Below are positions 7,851 through 15,762 of a DNA stretch of 64,000 nt, one piece after another. The position numbers and the translations under genes are program-made. Each line of letters starts with the position of its first letter. Within the stretch, counting starts at the first letter, position 1. This stretch comes from JABDIY01 sp963803845 (lineage in GTDB: Bacteria; Actinomycetota; Acidimicrobiia; Acidimicrobiales; SZUA-35). Under the pieces are notes generated by a model, which saw nothing but the letters and a program-made list of their open reading frames with translations, was not told the DNA's origin and did not search any database. The DNA is taken from the NCBI GenBank assembly GCA_963803845.1, contig CAWDNZ010000004.1:310001-374000 (forward strand), given 5' to 3'.

Positions 7851-8839
7851 TAGAGCAAACCGAGTTCTTTGACGGTGTCGCGCTCGCTCACGAGCTCGTC
7901 GGCGGAAGCGTCCATCTTGGAACGGCTGAAGTTGTCGATCTCCAGGCCCTGCACGATGCTGAAATCGCCGCCGGAGCACGTGGATGGGAAGCTGTAGATG
8001 ACGCCCTCAGGAATGCCGTAGGAACCGTCGGACACGGTGGACATGGAAACCCAGTCGCCCTCCGGCGTGCCCAGGGCCCAGTCGTGCATGTGATCGATGG
8101 CGGCATTCGCAGCCGAAGCTGCCGACGACGCACCCCGAGCCTCGATAATTGCGGCGCCACGCTTGGCGACCGTGGGGATGAACGTGTTCTCCAGCCAGTC
8201 CTGGTCGTTGATCATTTCGGCGGCATTCTGGCCGTTCACCTTGGCGTGAAAGAGATCCGGATACTGGGTGGTGGAGTGATTCCCCCAGATGGTCATGTTG
8301 GTGATGTTGGTGATCGGCTCGCCAACCTTCTCACCAAGTTGGCTGAGGGCTCGGTTGTGGTCCAGCCGGGTCATGGCGTGGAACTGCCGCGGATCGATGT
8401 CTGGAGCGGAGTGCATGGCGATGAGGGCGTTGGTGTTGGCCGGGTTGCCGACTACAAGCACCTTGATGTTCTTGCTGGCGCTGGAGTTGATGGCCTTTCC
8501 CTGGGGGCCGAAGATGCCGCCGTTGGCCTGCAAGAGATCGGCCCGTTCCATGCCAGCCTTGCGGGGCATGGCGCCAACCAACAGTGCATAGTCGGCGTCG
8601 CCGAATGCAACGTTTGCGTCGTCGGTCTTGACCGTCCCGGCCAGCAGAGGAAAGGCGCAGTCGTTCAGCTCCATCTCCACCCCGTCGAGCGCGCCCAATG
8701 CCGGGGTGATCTCCAACATCTGGATGATCACGGGCTGGTCAGCACCCAGCATCTCACCGGATGCAATACGGAAGAGCAGGGCGTAGCCGATTTGGCCAGC
8801 AGCGCCGGTAACAGTTACACGAACAGGGGTTTTTGCCAT
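7850..8839 (-). CDS. mdh: Malate dehydrogenase
   Basis: This 329-aa enzyme oxidises L-malate to oxaloacetate with NAD+ in the TCA cycle. The Rossmann motif is TGAAGQIGYALLFRIASG near the N-terminus. The substrate-binding Arg lies in GAMPRKAGMERADLL. NPANTNALIA and the catalytic His region IWGNHSTTQYPD are all present. This is the cytosolic-type, LDH-like group found in Actinobacteria. I chose the ATG at 8839 (MAKTPVRV), because the frame upstream lacks family sequence and begins within the intergenic repeat region. The gene stands alone, downstream of no close promoter partner. The importer genes upstream on the same strand end about 100 bp away. Confidence 0.95.
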   Translation of the reverse strand: MAKTPVRVTVTGAAGQIGYALLFRIASGEMLGADQPVIIQMLEITPALGALDGVEMELNDCAFPLLAGTVKTDDANVAFGDADYALLVGAMPRKAGMERADLLQANGGIFGPQGKAINSSASKNIKVLVVGNPANTNALIAMHSAPDIDPRQFHAMTRLDHNRALSQLGEKVGEPITNITNMTIWGNHSTTQYPDLFHAKVNGQNAAEMINDQDWLENTFIPTVAKRGAAIIEARGASSAASAANAAIDHMHDWALGTPEGDWVSMSTVSDGSYGIPEGVIYSFPSTCSGGDFSIVQGLEIDNFSRSKMDASADELVSERDTVKELGLL

Positions 8840-8885
8840 AGGCCACACAGTATGCCCGCTGTTCCGATGGGGTTCAAAGCTGACA

Positions 8886-8921
8886 CACAGTCCCGGCCGG
8901 ACTCGGCCCACAGTCCCGGCC
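8886..8921. repeat. 13-bp direct repeat upstream of mdh
   Basis: CACAGTCCCGGCC occurs at 8886-8898 and 8909-8921, 23 bp apart, in the 99-bp gap between the importer operon and mdh. Read on the minus strand this GC-rich stretch can also form hairpins that would end the importer transcript. Function unproven. Confidence 0.5.
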
Positions 8922-8938
8922 GTGCCGGCGGGCTGCCC

Positions 8939-9943
8939 CTATGAAGTACGGACCTGGCCCCAATCGGCGGTCTTGGGTGCTCGCACGTGGCAGGCGGCTT
9001 CGTGCGCCGTTCCAACCGACACCAGCGGTGGCTGGTCGCTGACGCATGAGGTGGTATTCGCGATTGGGCAGCGAGGGTGGAAACGGCAACCGGTCGGCGG
9101 GTTGAGAGGACTGGGGACGTCACCCTCGAGGATTACCCGATCCTTGCGGCGGGTGGGGTCCAGCACAGGGATGGCCGACATCAGCGCCTGGGTGTAGGGA
9201 TGCACACAGGAGTCGAAGAGATCATTTCGGCTGCTGGTCTCGGCAATCCGGCCCAGGTACATCACCGAAATCCGGTCGCAGAGGTGTTCCACCACGCCCA
9301 GGTTGTGGGCGATGAACAACATGGTGAGGCCAAGTTCGACTTGGAGATCTTTCAACAGATTCAGAATCTGGCTTTGGATGCTGACGTCCAAGGCCGAAAC
9401 GGGCTCATCGAGCACCAGAAACGAAGGGTTCACCGCAAGCGCCCGGGCGATGCCTACTCGCTGGCGCTGACCGCCGGAGAACTCGTGGGGGAAGCGGCGG
9501 GCGTGGTAGCTCTCCAAGCCCACCAGTTCCAACATCTCATCCACCCGTTTGGCCCGCTGGTCGGGATCGAGGCCCTGCACCCGTAGCCCCTCGGCGATGC
9601 TGCCGCCCACGGTGGTTCGGGGGTCCAGAGAACTGAACGGGTCCTGGAAGATCAGCTGCATCTTGGCCCGCAGTGGCCGCATCTGCTTGGTGGAAAGGTG
9701 GGTGATGTCCTGCCCGTCGAATCGAATCGTGCCCCGGTCCGGATCCTCGAGCCGCAGGATGGCTCTTCCGAGGGTGGATTTACCACACCCGGACTCCCCC
9801 ACCAGGCCCAAGGTTTCGCCCCGCTCGATCGTGAGGCTGACCCCATCCACCGCCCTCACCACCTCAGCCTTCGATCGGAACCCGCCCCCGGATACGGCGT
9901 AGGTCTTCACCAGATCGGTGACCTCCAGCAACGGATCACTCAT
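8939..9943 (-). CDS. Oligopeptide ABC importer, ATPase (DppF/OppF type)
   Basis: A 334-aa ATPase with Walker A GESGCGKST at residues 49-57, signature FSGGQRQRVG, Walker B LVLDEP, and a C-terminal Oligo_HPY extension with GCRFHPRCP whose cysteines typify this importer class. The start is set at the ATG at 9943 (MSDPLLEV), which overlaps the preceding ATPase stop by 4 bp. The longer upstream frame lies inside that gene. It pairs with the second ATPase to drive uptake of a peptide or similar solute through the two permeases. It is the last gene of a five-gene operon. Confidence 0.92.
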   Translation of the reverse strand: MSDPLLEVTDLVKTYAVSGGGFRSKAEVVRAVDGVSLTIERGETLGLVGESGCGKSTLGRAILRLEDPDRGTIRFDGQDITHLSTKQMRPLRAKMQLIFQDPFSSLDPRTTVGGSIAEGLRVQGLDPDQRAKRVDEMLELVGLESYHARRFPHEFSGGQRQRVGIARALAVNPSFLVLDEPVSALDVSIQSQILNLLKDLQVELGLTMLFIAHNLGVVEHLCDRISVMYLGRIAETSSRNDLFDSCVHPYTQALMSAIPVLDPTRRKDRVILEGDVPSPLNPPTGCRFHPRCPIANTTSCVSDQPPLVSVGTAHEAACHVRAPKTADWGQVRTS

Positions 9944-10992
9944 AGTTGGCCGCCAGCTGACGGGCCGGATTCTTCGAACAGCCAGCAACGCACTTTGCGG
10001 CCGGGTGAGACTTGCAGTAGTTCGGGTTCCACCTCGGTGCACTTGGTGAGGTTGTGAGCAATGCGAGCCTCGCACCTCGGTGCAAACCGGCAACCCGGGG
10101 GCATGTCCACCAGGTCGGGCACCCGGCCGGGAATGACGGTGAGCCGATCCCGGCGCTCGCCCGGCATGGGGATCGAACCGATCAAACCCTGGGTGTAGGG
10201 GTGCTGCGGATCAGCGAACAGCTCATCGGTTGGTGATTCTTCGACGATCTGGCCGGCATACATCACGGCCACCCGATCGGCGGTTTCGGCAACCACCCCC
10301 AGATCGTGGGTGATCAGCAGGATCGCCGTGCCCAGCTCGTCCCGCATGGACAACATCAGATCGAGGATCTGAGCCTGGATCGTGACGTCCAGTGCGGTGG
10401 TGGGTTCGTCGGCGATCAGCACGTCGGGGCTGCTGGCCAAGGCCATGGCGATCATGACGCGCTGAGCCATACCGCCGGAAAGCTCGTGCGGATAGGCCTT
10501 GGCCCGGGTGGCAGGATCAGGGATGCCCACCTTCTCCAACATCTCCACGGCCCGCTCATTACGGACGGCTTTCTTCAATGCGGTATGGGCGGCGTAGACC
10601 TCGGCGATTTGCTCACCGGCTCGAAACACCGGATTCAACGAGGCGTTTGGCTGTTGGAAGATCATGGAGATCCGGTCGCCACGGATGTTCCGCATCTGCC
10701 GCTTGTTCATCTTGTCCAAACGCTGGCCATCGAAGATCACTTCGCCGGCAACGATCTTGCCGGGATCGCTTACGAGCTGGAGTATGGACATCGACGTGAC
10801 CGATTTGCCCGAGCCTGACTCACCCACCAGACCAACGATCTCGCCGGGCTGTAGCGACAGATCAACTCCATCCACTGCCCTCACCTCCCCGGCTCTGGTG
10901 AAGAAGTAGGTTTTGAGGCCAGTGACGCTGAGGATCGGCTCCTGCTCGCTGCTCTTTTGCGCAGCCGTGGTGGTCACCACAGTTTCGGTCAT
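9940..10992 (-). CDS. Oligopeptide ABC importer, ATPase (DppD/OppD type)
   Basis: A 350-aa ATPase with Walker A GESGSGKS at residues 57-64, signature LSGGMAQRV, Walker B LIADEP and the Oligo_HPY tail (GCRFAPRCE). It is the DppD-type partner of the downstream ATPase. Overlaps of 4 bp on both sides (with the DppC-like and DppF-like genes) indicate one transcript with coupled translation. A cluster of Thr and Ala at the extreme N-terminus is poorly conserved and may be non-functional. Confidence 0.92.
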   Translation of the reverse strand: MTETVVTTTAAQKSSEQEPILSVTGLKTYFFTRAGEVRAVDGVDLSLQPGEIVGLVGESGSGKSVTSMSILQLVSDPGKIVAGEVIFDGQRLDKMNKRQMRNIRGDRISMIFQQPNASLNPVFRAGEQIAEVYAAHTALKKAVRNERAVEMLEKVGIPDPATRAKAYPHELSGGMAQRVMIAMALASSPDVLIADEPTTALDVTIQAQILDLMLSMRDELGTAILLITHDLGVVAETADRVAVMYAGQIVEESPTDELFADPQHPYTQGLIGSIPMPGERRDRLTVIPGRVPDLVDMPPGCRFAPRCEARIAHNLTKCTEVEPELLQVSPGRKVRCWLFEESGPSAGGQL

Positions 10993-11924
10993 CGGTTCAA
11001 CCGTGGGTCCATGGCGTCGCGGAGCCCGTCACCCAGAAGGTTGAATGCCAGCACGTTCCACATGATGGCGATGCCCGGAAAGAACACCAGGTGGGGAGCG
11101 GTGAAGACCTGGTTGCGTTCCGAAGCCAGCATTGAGCCCCACTCGGCTTGCGGCGGCTGGACGCCGAGCCCGAGGAAGGAGAGGGCGGCGATTTCCAGCA
11201 CGGCGCTGGCGATTCCGAGCGTGGCCTGGACCACCAACGGGGTGAGCGAGTTGGGAAGGATACGGCGGGTGAGGAGCCGGAAGGTGCTGACGCCAAGCAC
11301 CCGATCCGCTTTTACGAAGTCGGCTTCGCGCACGGTCAACACGCTGGAACGAACCACGCGCGCATACCCGGGAATCGTGACCACGGTGATGGCCAGTACG
11401 GCGTTGGTGAGCCCTCGCCCGAAAACGGTCACGATGAAGATGGCCAGCAGTAGCGAGGGGAATGCCAGCAGCACGTCCATCACTCGCATCAGCCCGTTGT
11501 CGATCCAGCCCCCGAAGAAACCGGCGACCAAACCCACCACAACGCCCACCAGCACGGCAAAGGTAACGGCGGCGACCCCGGCAGTGAGCGAGACGCGGGA
11601 ACCGTAGAAGATGCGGCTCAGTACGTCACGCCCGTTGCCGTCTACTCCCAGAATGTGCTGGGGTTGTTCACTGTCGCATCCGAGAATATGGATGCAGGGT
11701 GATTCGCGCGGTTGAACACCTTCGGTGGTGAGCAGGACCTCGGTGGGATCGTAGGGCGAAATAAGGGGAGCGAAGAGGGCGATGAAGACCAAGATCCCTA
11801 GCATCACAGCGCCCACCACCGCTGCTCGCTTGCGGAACAATTCCTTGACCAGGTTAATGCCTAACCCGCCCGACGATGATTGGGAGACCTCCAGCGGATT
11901 GATATCGACGGTGAGATCGGTCAT
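10989..11924 (-). CDS. Oligopeptide ABC importer, permease (DppC type)
   Basis: A 311-aa inner-membrane protein. A first transmembrane segment (about 35-55) is followed by a periplasm-facing loop with the DppC-typical LGVDGNGRDVLSRIFYGSR. A binding-protein-dependent transport domain with about five more membrane segments follows. The coupling-helix region reads EADFVKADRVLGVS. It forms the channel with the DppB-like protein. The loop contains two Cys (about residues 77 and 83) that could form a disulfide. It overlaps both neighbours by 4 bp. Confidence 0.92.
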   Translation of the reverse strand: MTDLTVDINPLEVSQSSSGGLGINLVKELFRKRAAVVGAVMLGILVFIALFAPLISPYDPTEVLLTTEGVQPRESPCIHILGCDSEQPQHILGVDGNGRDVLSRIFYGSRVSLTAGVAAVTFAVLVGVVVGLVAGFFGGWIDNGLMRVMDVLLAFPSLLLAIFIVTVFGRGLTNAVLAITVVTIPGYARVVRSSVLTVREADFVKADRVLGVSTFRLLTRRILPNSLTPLVVQATLGIASAVLEIAALSFLGLGVQPPQAEWGSMLASERNQVFTAPHLVFFPGIAIMWNVLAFNLLGDGLRDAMDPRLNR

Positions 11925-12982
11925 GACACCCTCACTCGGGGATCGAGATAGGTGTACAGGACGTCAACCAGCAGGTTGACCACGACGAAGATGAAAGCGA
12001 TGAAGAGCGTGAAGCCCTGGACCACCGGGTAATCCCGGGCCTCGATGGCATCGAACAGCGTCTTGCCGACGCCGCTGAGGTTGAAGATCGTCTCGGTGAG
12101 AATGGCGCCACCCAAAAGCGCACCAAGCGAGAGACCGATGACGGTGATCACCGGCAGCAGGGCATTGCGGAGGGCGTGGCGAAGGATGACCACGCTTTCC
12201 TTCAGGCCTTTGGCTCGAGCGGTACGGACGTAATCCAGACCCAGCACGTCCAAAAGACTGGACCGGGTCATGCGAGCGATGATCGCCATCGGAATAGTAG
12301 CCAATGCAATGGCGGGAAGAATCATATGCGACGTTGCACTCCAGAAGACTTCCCAATTAAGGGTGAGCATGCCGTTGAAGATCTCCATGTTGGAGATGAA
12401 CTCGAAGACGCCGGTCTCGGGCAGTCCCCACTTCTCATAAAACGGTTCGGGGATCATGCCGGCCTTGAGCCGGCCCGATGGTGGCAAGAAAAGCGGGGTG
12501 TCCTGGAGTACTACCGCAAAGAGATACTGCAACATCAGACCCAACCAGAAAACGGGCATGGAGACGCCGGTGTTGGCGAACACCATGGTGACAACGTCCA
12601 GTTTGGAGTTGTGCTTGTAGGCCGACATCACCCCCAACGGAATTCCCACCAGGACAGCGATGAACAGGGCCGCCAGTGTCAACTCCACCGTGGTGGGTAG
12701 CCGCTCCTTCAGCAGCGTGGTGACCGGCTTACCAAATCGCAGCGAGTCGCCCAGGTCCCCCTGGGCGACGTCGCCGAGATAAATACCCAGCTGCGTGACG
12801 AGCGGTTCGTTCAAGCCAAACCGCTCGTTGTAGGCATCACACAATTCCTCCGTCGCCCGCTCCCCCAGTGCCAGTAGGCACGGGTCACCGGGGATCAAGC
12901 GGGCGATAGCGAACACCAGGAGCAGGATGCCCAGCAGAACCGGGACAGCCGACAGCAGGCGACGGGCGATGAACCTACCCAT
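11921..12982 (-). CDS. Oligopeptide ABC importer, permease (DppB type)
   Basis: A 353-aa membrane protein. The first membrane segment (about 9-29) is followed by a family-typical loop (GDPC, RFGLNEPLVTQ, GDLGDSLRFGKPV) and then the permease domain, with coupling-helix sequence DYVRTARAKGL. It partners the DppC-like permease. It starts 23 bp after the binding-protein gene. The loop between the third and fourth membrane segments is longer than in E. coli DppB (about 55 residues, with LFLPPSGRLKAGMIP), as is common in Actinobacteria. Confidence 0.92.
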   Translation of the reverse strand: MGRFIARRLLSAVPVLLGILLLVFAIARLIPGDPCLLALGERATEELCDAYNERFGLNEPLVTQLGIYLGDVAQGDLGDSLRFGKPVTTLLKERLPTTVELTLAALFIAVLVGIPLGVMSAYKHNSKLDVVTMVFANTGVSMPVFWLGLMLQYLFAVVLQDTPLFLPPSGRLKAGMIPEPFYEKWGLPETGVFEFISNMEIFNGMLTLNWEVFWSATSHMILPAIALATIPMAIIARMTRSSLLDVLGLDYVRTARAKGLKESVVILRHALRNALLPVITVIGLSLGALLGGAILTETIFNLSGVGKTLFDAIEARDYPVVQGFTLFIAFIFVVVNLLVDVLYTYLDPRVRVS

Positions 12983-13005
12983 GAGGGAGTGCGACCGGAG
13001 CCTTC

Positions 13006-14751
13006 CTACTCCTCCGGAGCGTTGAGGAACTTGACGAAGTCAGCCGCGAAGTACGTGAAGTTGCCATCTCGACCCGTATGCAACGGGCTGGAGGCATCCC
13101 ACTGGGCCACCCACGAGGTCACCACGTCGTTGGCGTCGAACGCAGAGCCGTCATGGAAGGTAACTCCGGGACGCAGGTTGAATGTCCAGACGGTACCTGT
13201 GTCATCGGCGGACCACGTCTCGGCCAAGCCCGGCTGCACCGCTGTGCCGCCGACCTCGTAGGAAAGGAGGGATTCGTTGACCTGCTCACAGGCCCGCAAA
13301 GACTCGCCGTCGGTTTCATCGGCGCAATAGAGGCTGATGGGTTCAGCATTCTGCATCCAAACGATCGTGTCTCGACCACCCGGATCCATGACCGCGAACA
13401 CCTCGTTGCCAAGCGGGCTGGCCTGGGCGTTGGTCACGTCGGCCCGGAATGCTGTTCCCGAACCACCGTGGGCCACCGGGATCATGGGAACATGGGTCTT
13501 GATGGCTTCGGAAGCCTGCTCGTAGAGGCCTAGACGGGTATCAGCATCCACAACCTGGCCGGCCTCGCTCAGAGGGTCGGTGATGTCGGTAAATTTCTCG
13601 CCAAATTGGTCGGAAGCACCGGCACCGAAGTGGTAGTCCAAGAAGTTGGTGGCGTCGGGGTAGTCAGCACCCCAGCCCAGCATGTGAATGGGGAGTTCGC
13701 CAGCATCAGCAGCATCGAGAAACGCCCCGGATTCCATTTCCTCGATATTCAGGGTGATGCCGATGTCAGCCATCTGCGCCTGGATATCGGTGGCCACGGT
13801 GGCCGGGTCTGGCAGGTAGCTGCGGACCACATTGCGGTAGCTGATCGTGGTTTCGAATCCATCGGGGAAGCCGGCTTCGGCCAGAAGTGCCTTGGCGGCT
13901 TCGGGGTCATAGTCATACCATGTGGGCTGGGGCGTATAACCGAAGATCGACGTCGGCAGGAACTGATCGGCAACCGTGGAGCCCGGCGGGTAGAAGTTGT
14001 CTACCAGACGTTGCCGATCGAGGCCCAGGGCCATCGCTTGGCGAACCTGTTCGTTGTCGAACGGGGCGAGGGTGTTGTTGAAGCCGAGGTAGAAGATGTT
14101 GGTACCTTCCCGCTCCAGCAGCTGAAGGTCGCTGTCGCCGGCGATCACATCGAAATCATCTCGTCCGGGATTGTCGATTCCATCAACCTGACCGGACTGC
14201 AGTTCCACTAGGCGCTGGGCGGACTCTTCGCTCCACCGGAACACCAGGGTTTCGGCGTTCGCGGGCTCGCCCCAGTAGTTGGGGTTGGCCGTGTAAACCA
14301 GCTGGTTGCCACGGTCCCACTGAGCTACTTGATAGGGGCCCGTACCAACGGGAGACTCCAGCAGCGCAGTGCCGGTACCGCCGGTTGCTTCCAGCACCTC
14401 GGAGGGGTGGATGCCGAAGGCGGAGAATGCCACCTTGGACTCGAATGCCACATCGGGGAAGCAGAGCTCGAACTGGACCGTGAGCTCATCCACTGCGGTG
14501 ATGCTCTTGAGTTCGCCGCCGTAATCGCAAGACTCGGCAGCGAGACTCATGCCCTCGAAGTCCGACGGCGTAGCGCCGTCATCAGCCGAACTGTCATCGG
14601 CGCTGTCGTCAGCCGAAGAATCATCTCCGGTGTCATCGCTCACCGCGGAATCGTCGGCGCTTCCGTCTGCAACCTCATCACTGCCACCGCATGCGGCGGC
14701 GACAAAGGACAGTGCAAACAAAATCGCCAGTAACGCTTTCGTGCTTTTCAT
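13006..14751 (-). CDS. Peptide-binding lipoprotein (SBP family 5), apparently circularly permuted
   Basis: A 581-aa lipoprotein: lipobox VAAAC with Cys21, then an Asp/Ser linker to about residue 62. The segments occur in an unusual order. Residues 80-455 match what is normally the middle and C-terminal part of family 5 binding proteins (PVGTGPYQVAQWDRG at 134-148, PNYWG at 157-161, then VRQAMALGLDR, and the usual C-terminal end VPMIPVAHGG ... SPLGNE at 421-450). Residues 460-570 then give what is normally the N-terminal lobe (ETDGESLRACEQ at 479-490, QPGLAETWSADD at 506-517, GVTFHDGSAFDANDVV at 529-544). Both parts look intact, so the fold could close as usual with new termini. It is the first gene of the importer operon, with a good ribosome site (GGAGGG, 7 bases before the ATG). 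The ligand is unknown. Confidence 0.85.
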   Translation of the reverse strand: MKSTKALLAILFALSFVAAACGGSDEVADGSADDSAVSDDTGDDSSADDSADDSSADDGATPSDFEGMSLAAESCDYGGELKSITAVDELTVQFELCFPDVAFESKVAFSAFGIHPSEVLEATGGTGTALLESPVGTGPYQVAQWDRGNQLVYTANPNYWGEPANAETLVFRWSEESAQRLVELQSGQVDGIDNPGRDDFDVIAGDSDLQLLEREGTNIFYLGFNNTLAPFDNEQVRQAMALGLDRQRLVDNFYPPGSTVADQFLPTSIFGYTPQPTWYDYDPEAAKALLAEAGFPDGFETTISYRNVVRSYLPDPATVATDIQAQMADIGITLNIEEMESGAFLDAADAGELPIHMLGWGADYPDATNFLDYHFGAGASDQFGEKFTDITDPLSEAGQVVDADTRLGLYEQASEAIKTHVPMIPVAHGGSGTAFRADVTNAQASPLGNEVFAVMDPGGRDTIVWMQNAEPISLYCADETDGESLRACEQVNESLLSYEVGGTAVQPGLAETWSADDTGTVWTFNLRPGVTFHDGSAFDANDVVTSWVAQWDASSPLHTGRDGNFTYFAADFVKFLNAPEE

Positions 14752-14958
14752 ATATTTTCCCTCCAGTGGGGCGTCATTGGAATGCTGAGAAACTAACCCC
14801 GATCAGCGGCCGAGTGGCCGGATTCCCCAAAGTTGTAACACTCTGCGTGTCCCCCATTTGGGACAAACTCGGTGTCAAACCACCCGGTGTAGAGGTGGAT
14901 CAGCGTCGAGATCGCCCGCCAAATTGAAGGTCCGCAGCAGGCCTACTACCGTTTTTGC
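14752..14958. promoter_or_regulatory. Divergent control region of importer operon and hydrolase gene
   Basis: This 207-bp gap separates divergent genes. It holds an interrupted palindrome GTCCC-N6-GGGAC at 14849-14864. On the minus strand it also holds a TTGACA-like element (14873-14878), for which I could not find a convincing -10 at the right spacing. The palindrome is a candidate operator only. Confidence 0.3.
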
Positions 14959-15651
14959 ATGACAACGTCAGAAAACATCGAATTCGCCTCGAACGGAACC
15001 ACCGCCGGCGGGTACCTAGCCATTCCGGAAGGTTCCGGGCCCGGTGTGCTGGTGATTCAGGAATGGTGGGGTCTGAACTCACAGATCAAGAGCGTGGCGG
15101 ACCGTCTGGCCGCCGAGGGTTTCGTGGCGTTGGCACCAGATCTCTACCACGGCGAGCTCGCTGGGCACGACGAAATGGACAAGGCCGGTGAACTGATGAA
15201 CACCCTTCCGCCCGATCGGGCCGCCCGCGACATGACCGGCGCCATTACCGCCCTGTTGGATCGCCCCGAAGTCACCGGGGCCGCGGTCGGGGTGGTGGGG
15301 TTCTGCATGGGAGGGATGCTCTGCCTGATGATCAGTGCGCTCGAGGGTGACCGGGTGGCTGCGGCCGCGCCCCACTATGGCGCCCCGCTGGGTGATGGAG
15401 GGCCGGACTGGACCAACCTCACCGCCAAGGTCCGCGGCCACTTTGCCGAAAACGATGATTTCTTCGCTCCCGGGCCGGTGAAGGCGCTGGAGGATGAGCT
15501 GCAGGCCATGGGCAAAGACGTGGAATTCAAGGTCTATCCCGGCACTGGCCACGCATTTGCCAACGAGGAGAACCCCCTGGGCACCCACAACGCCGATGCG
15601 GCCGCGACCGCCTGGGCCGAAACGTTGGAACTGCTTCGCTCCACGCTCTGA
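14959..15651 (+). CDS. Dienelactone hydrolase family protein
   Basis: A 230-aa cytosolic alpha/beta hydrolase. The nucleophile motif GFCMGGM carries the family-specific Cys, the acid lies in the FAENDDFF region and the His in GTGHAFAN. The early EWWGLN holds the Glu that activates the Cys in classical dienelactone hydrolases. Such enzymes open lactone rings in the chlorocatechol pathway. No such pathway is nearby, so the substrate is open. The ATG at 14959 gives the usual family length. It is convergent with the ABC exporter genes. Confidence 0.9.
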   Translation: MTTSENIEFASNGTTAGGYLAIPEGSGPGVLVIQEWWGLNSQIKSVADRLAAEGFVALAPDLYHGELAGHDEMDKAGELMNTLPPDRAARDMTGAITALLDRPEVTGAAVGVVGFCMGGMLCLMISALEGDRVAAAAPHYGAPLGDGGPDWTNLTAKVRGHFAENDDFFAPGPVKALEDELQAMGKDVEFKVYPGTGHAFANEENPLGTHNADAAATAWAETLELLRSTL

Positions 15652-15762
15652 CCGCCCGCTCACCTTTGACGGTCACTTCACGATCTGGCCACCTCACGCT
15701 CTGGCAACTCACCAAGCGCCATGGGCCATACGCCGAGGCTGATGGCCCCGGCCATGCGTGGC

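Noticed and set aside
8840..8911. Extended N-terminus of malate dehydrogenase
   Set aside because: The added residues have no family match, and the Rossmann motif begins right after the ATG at 8839.
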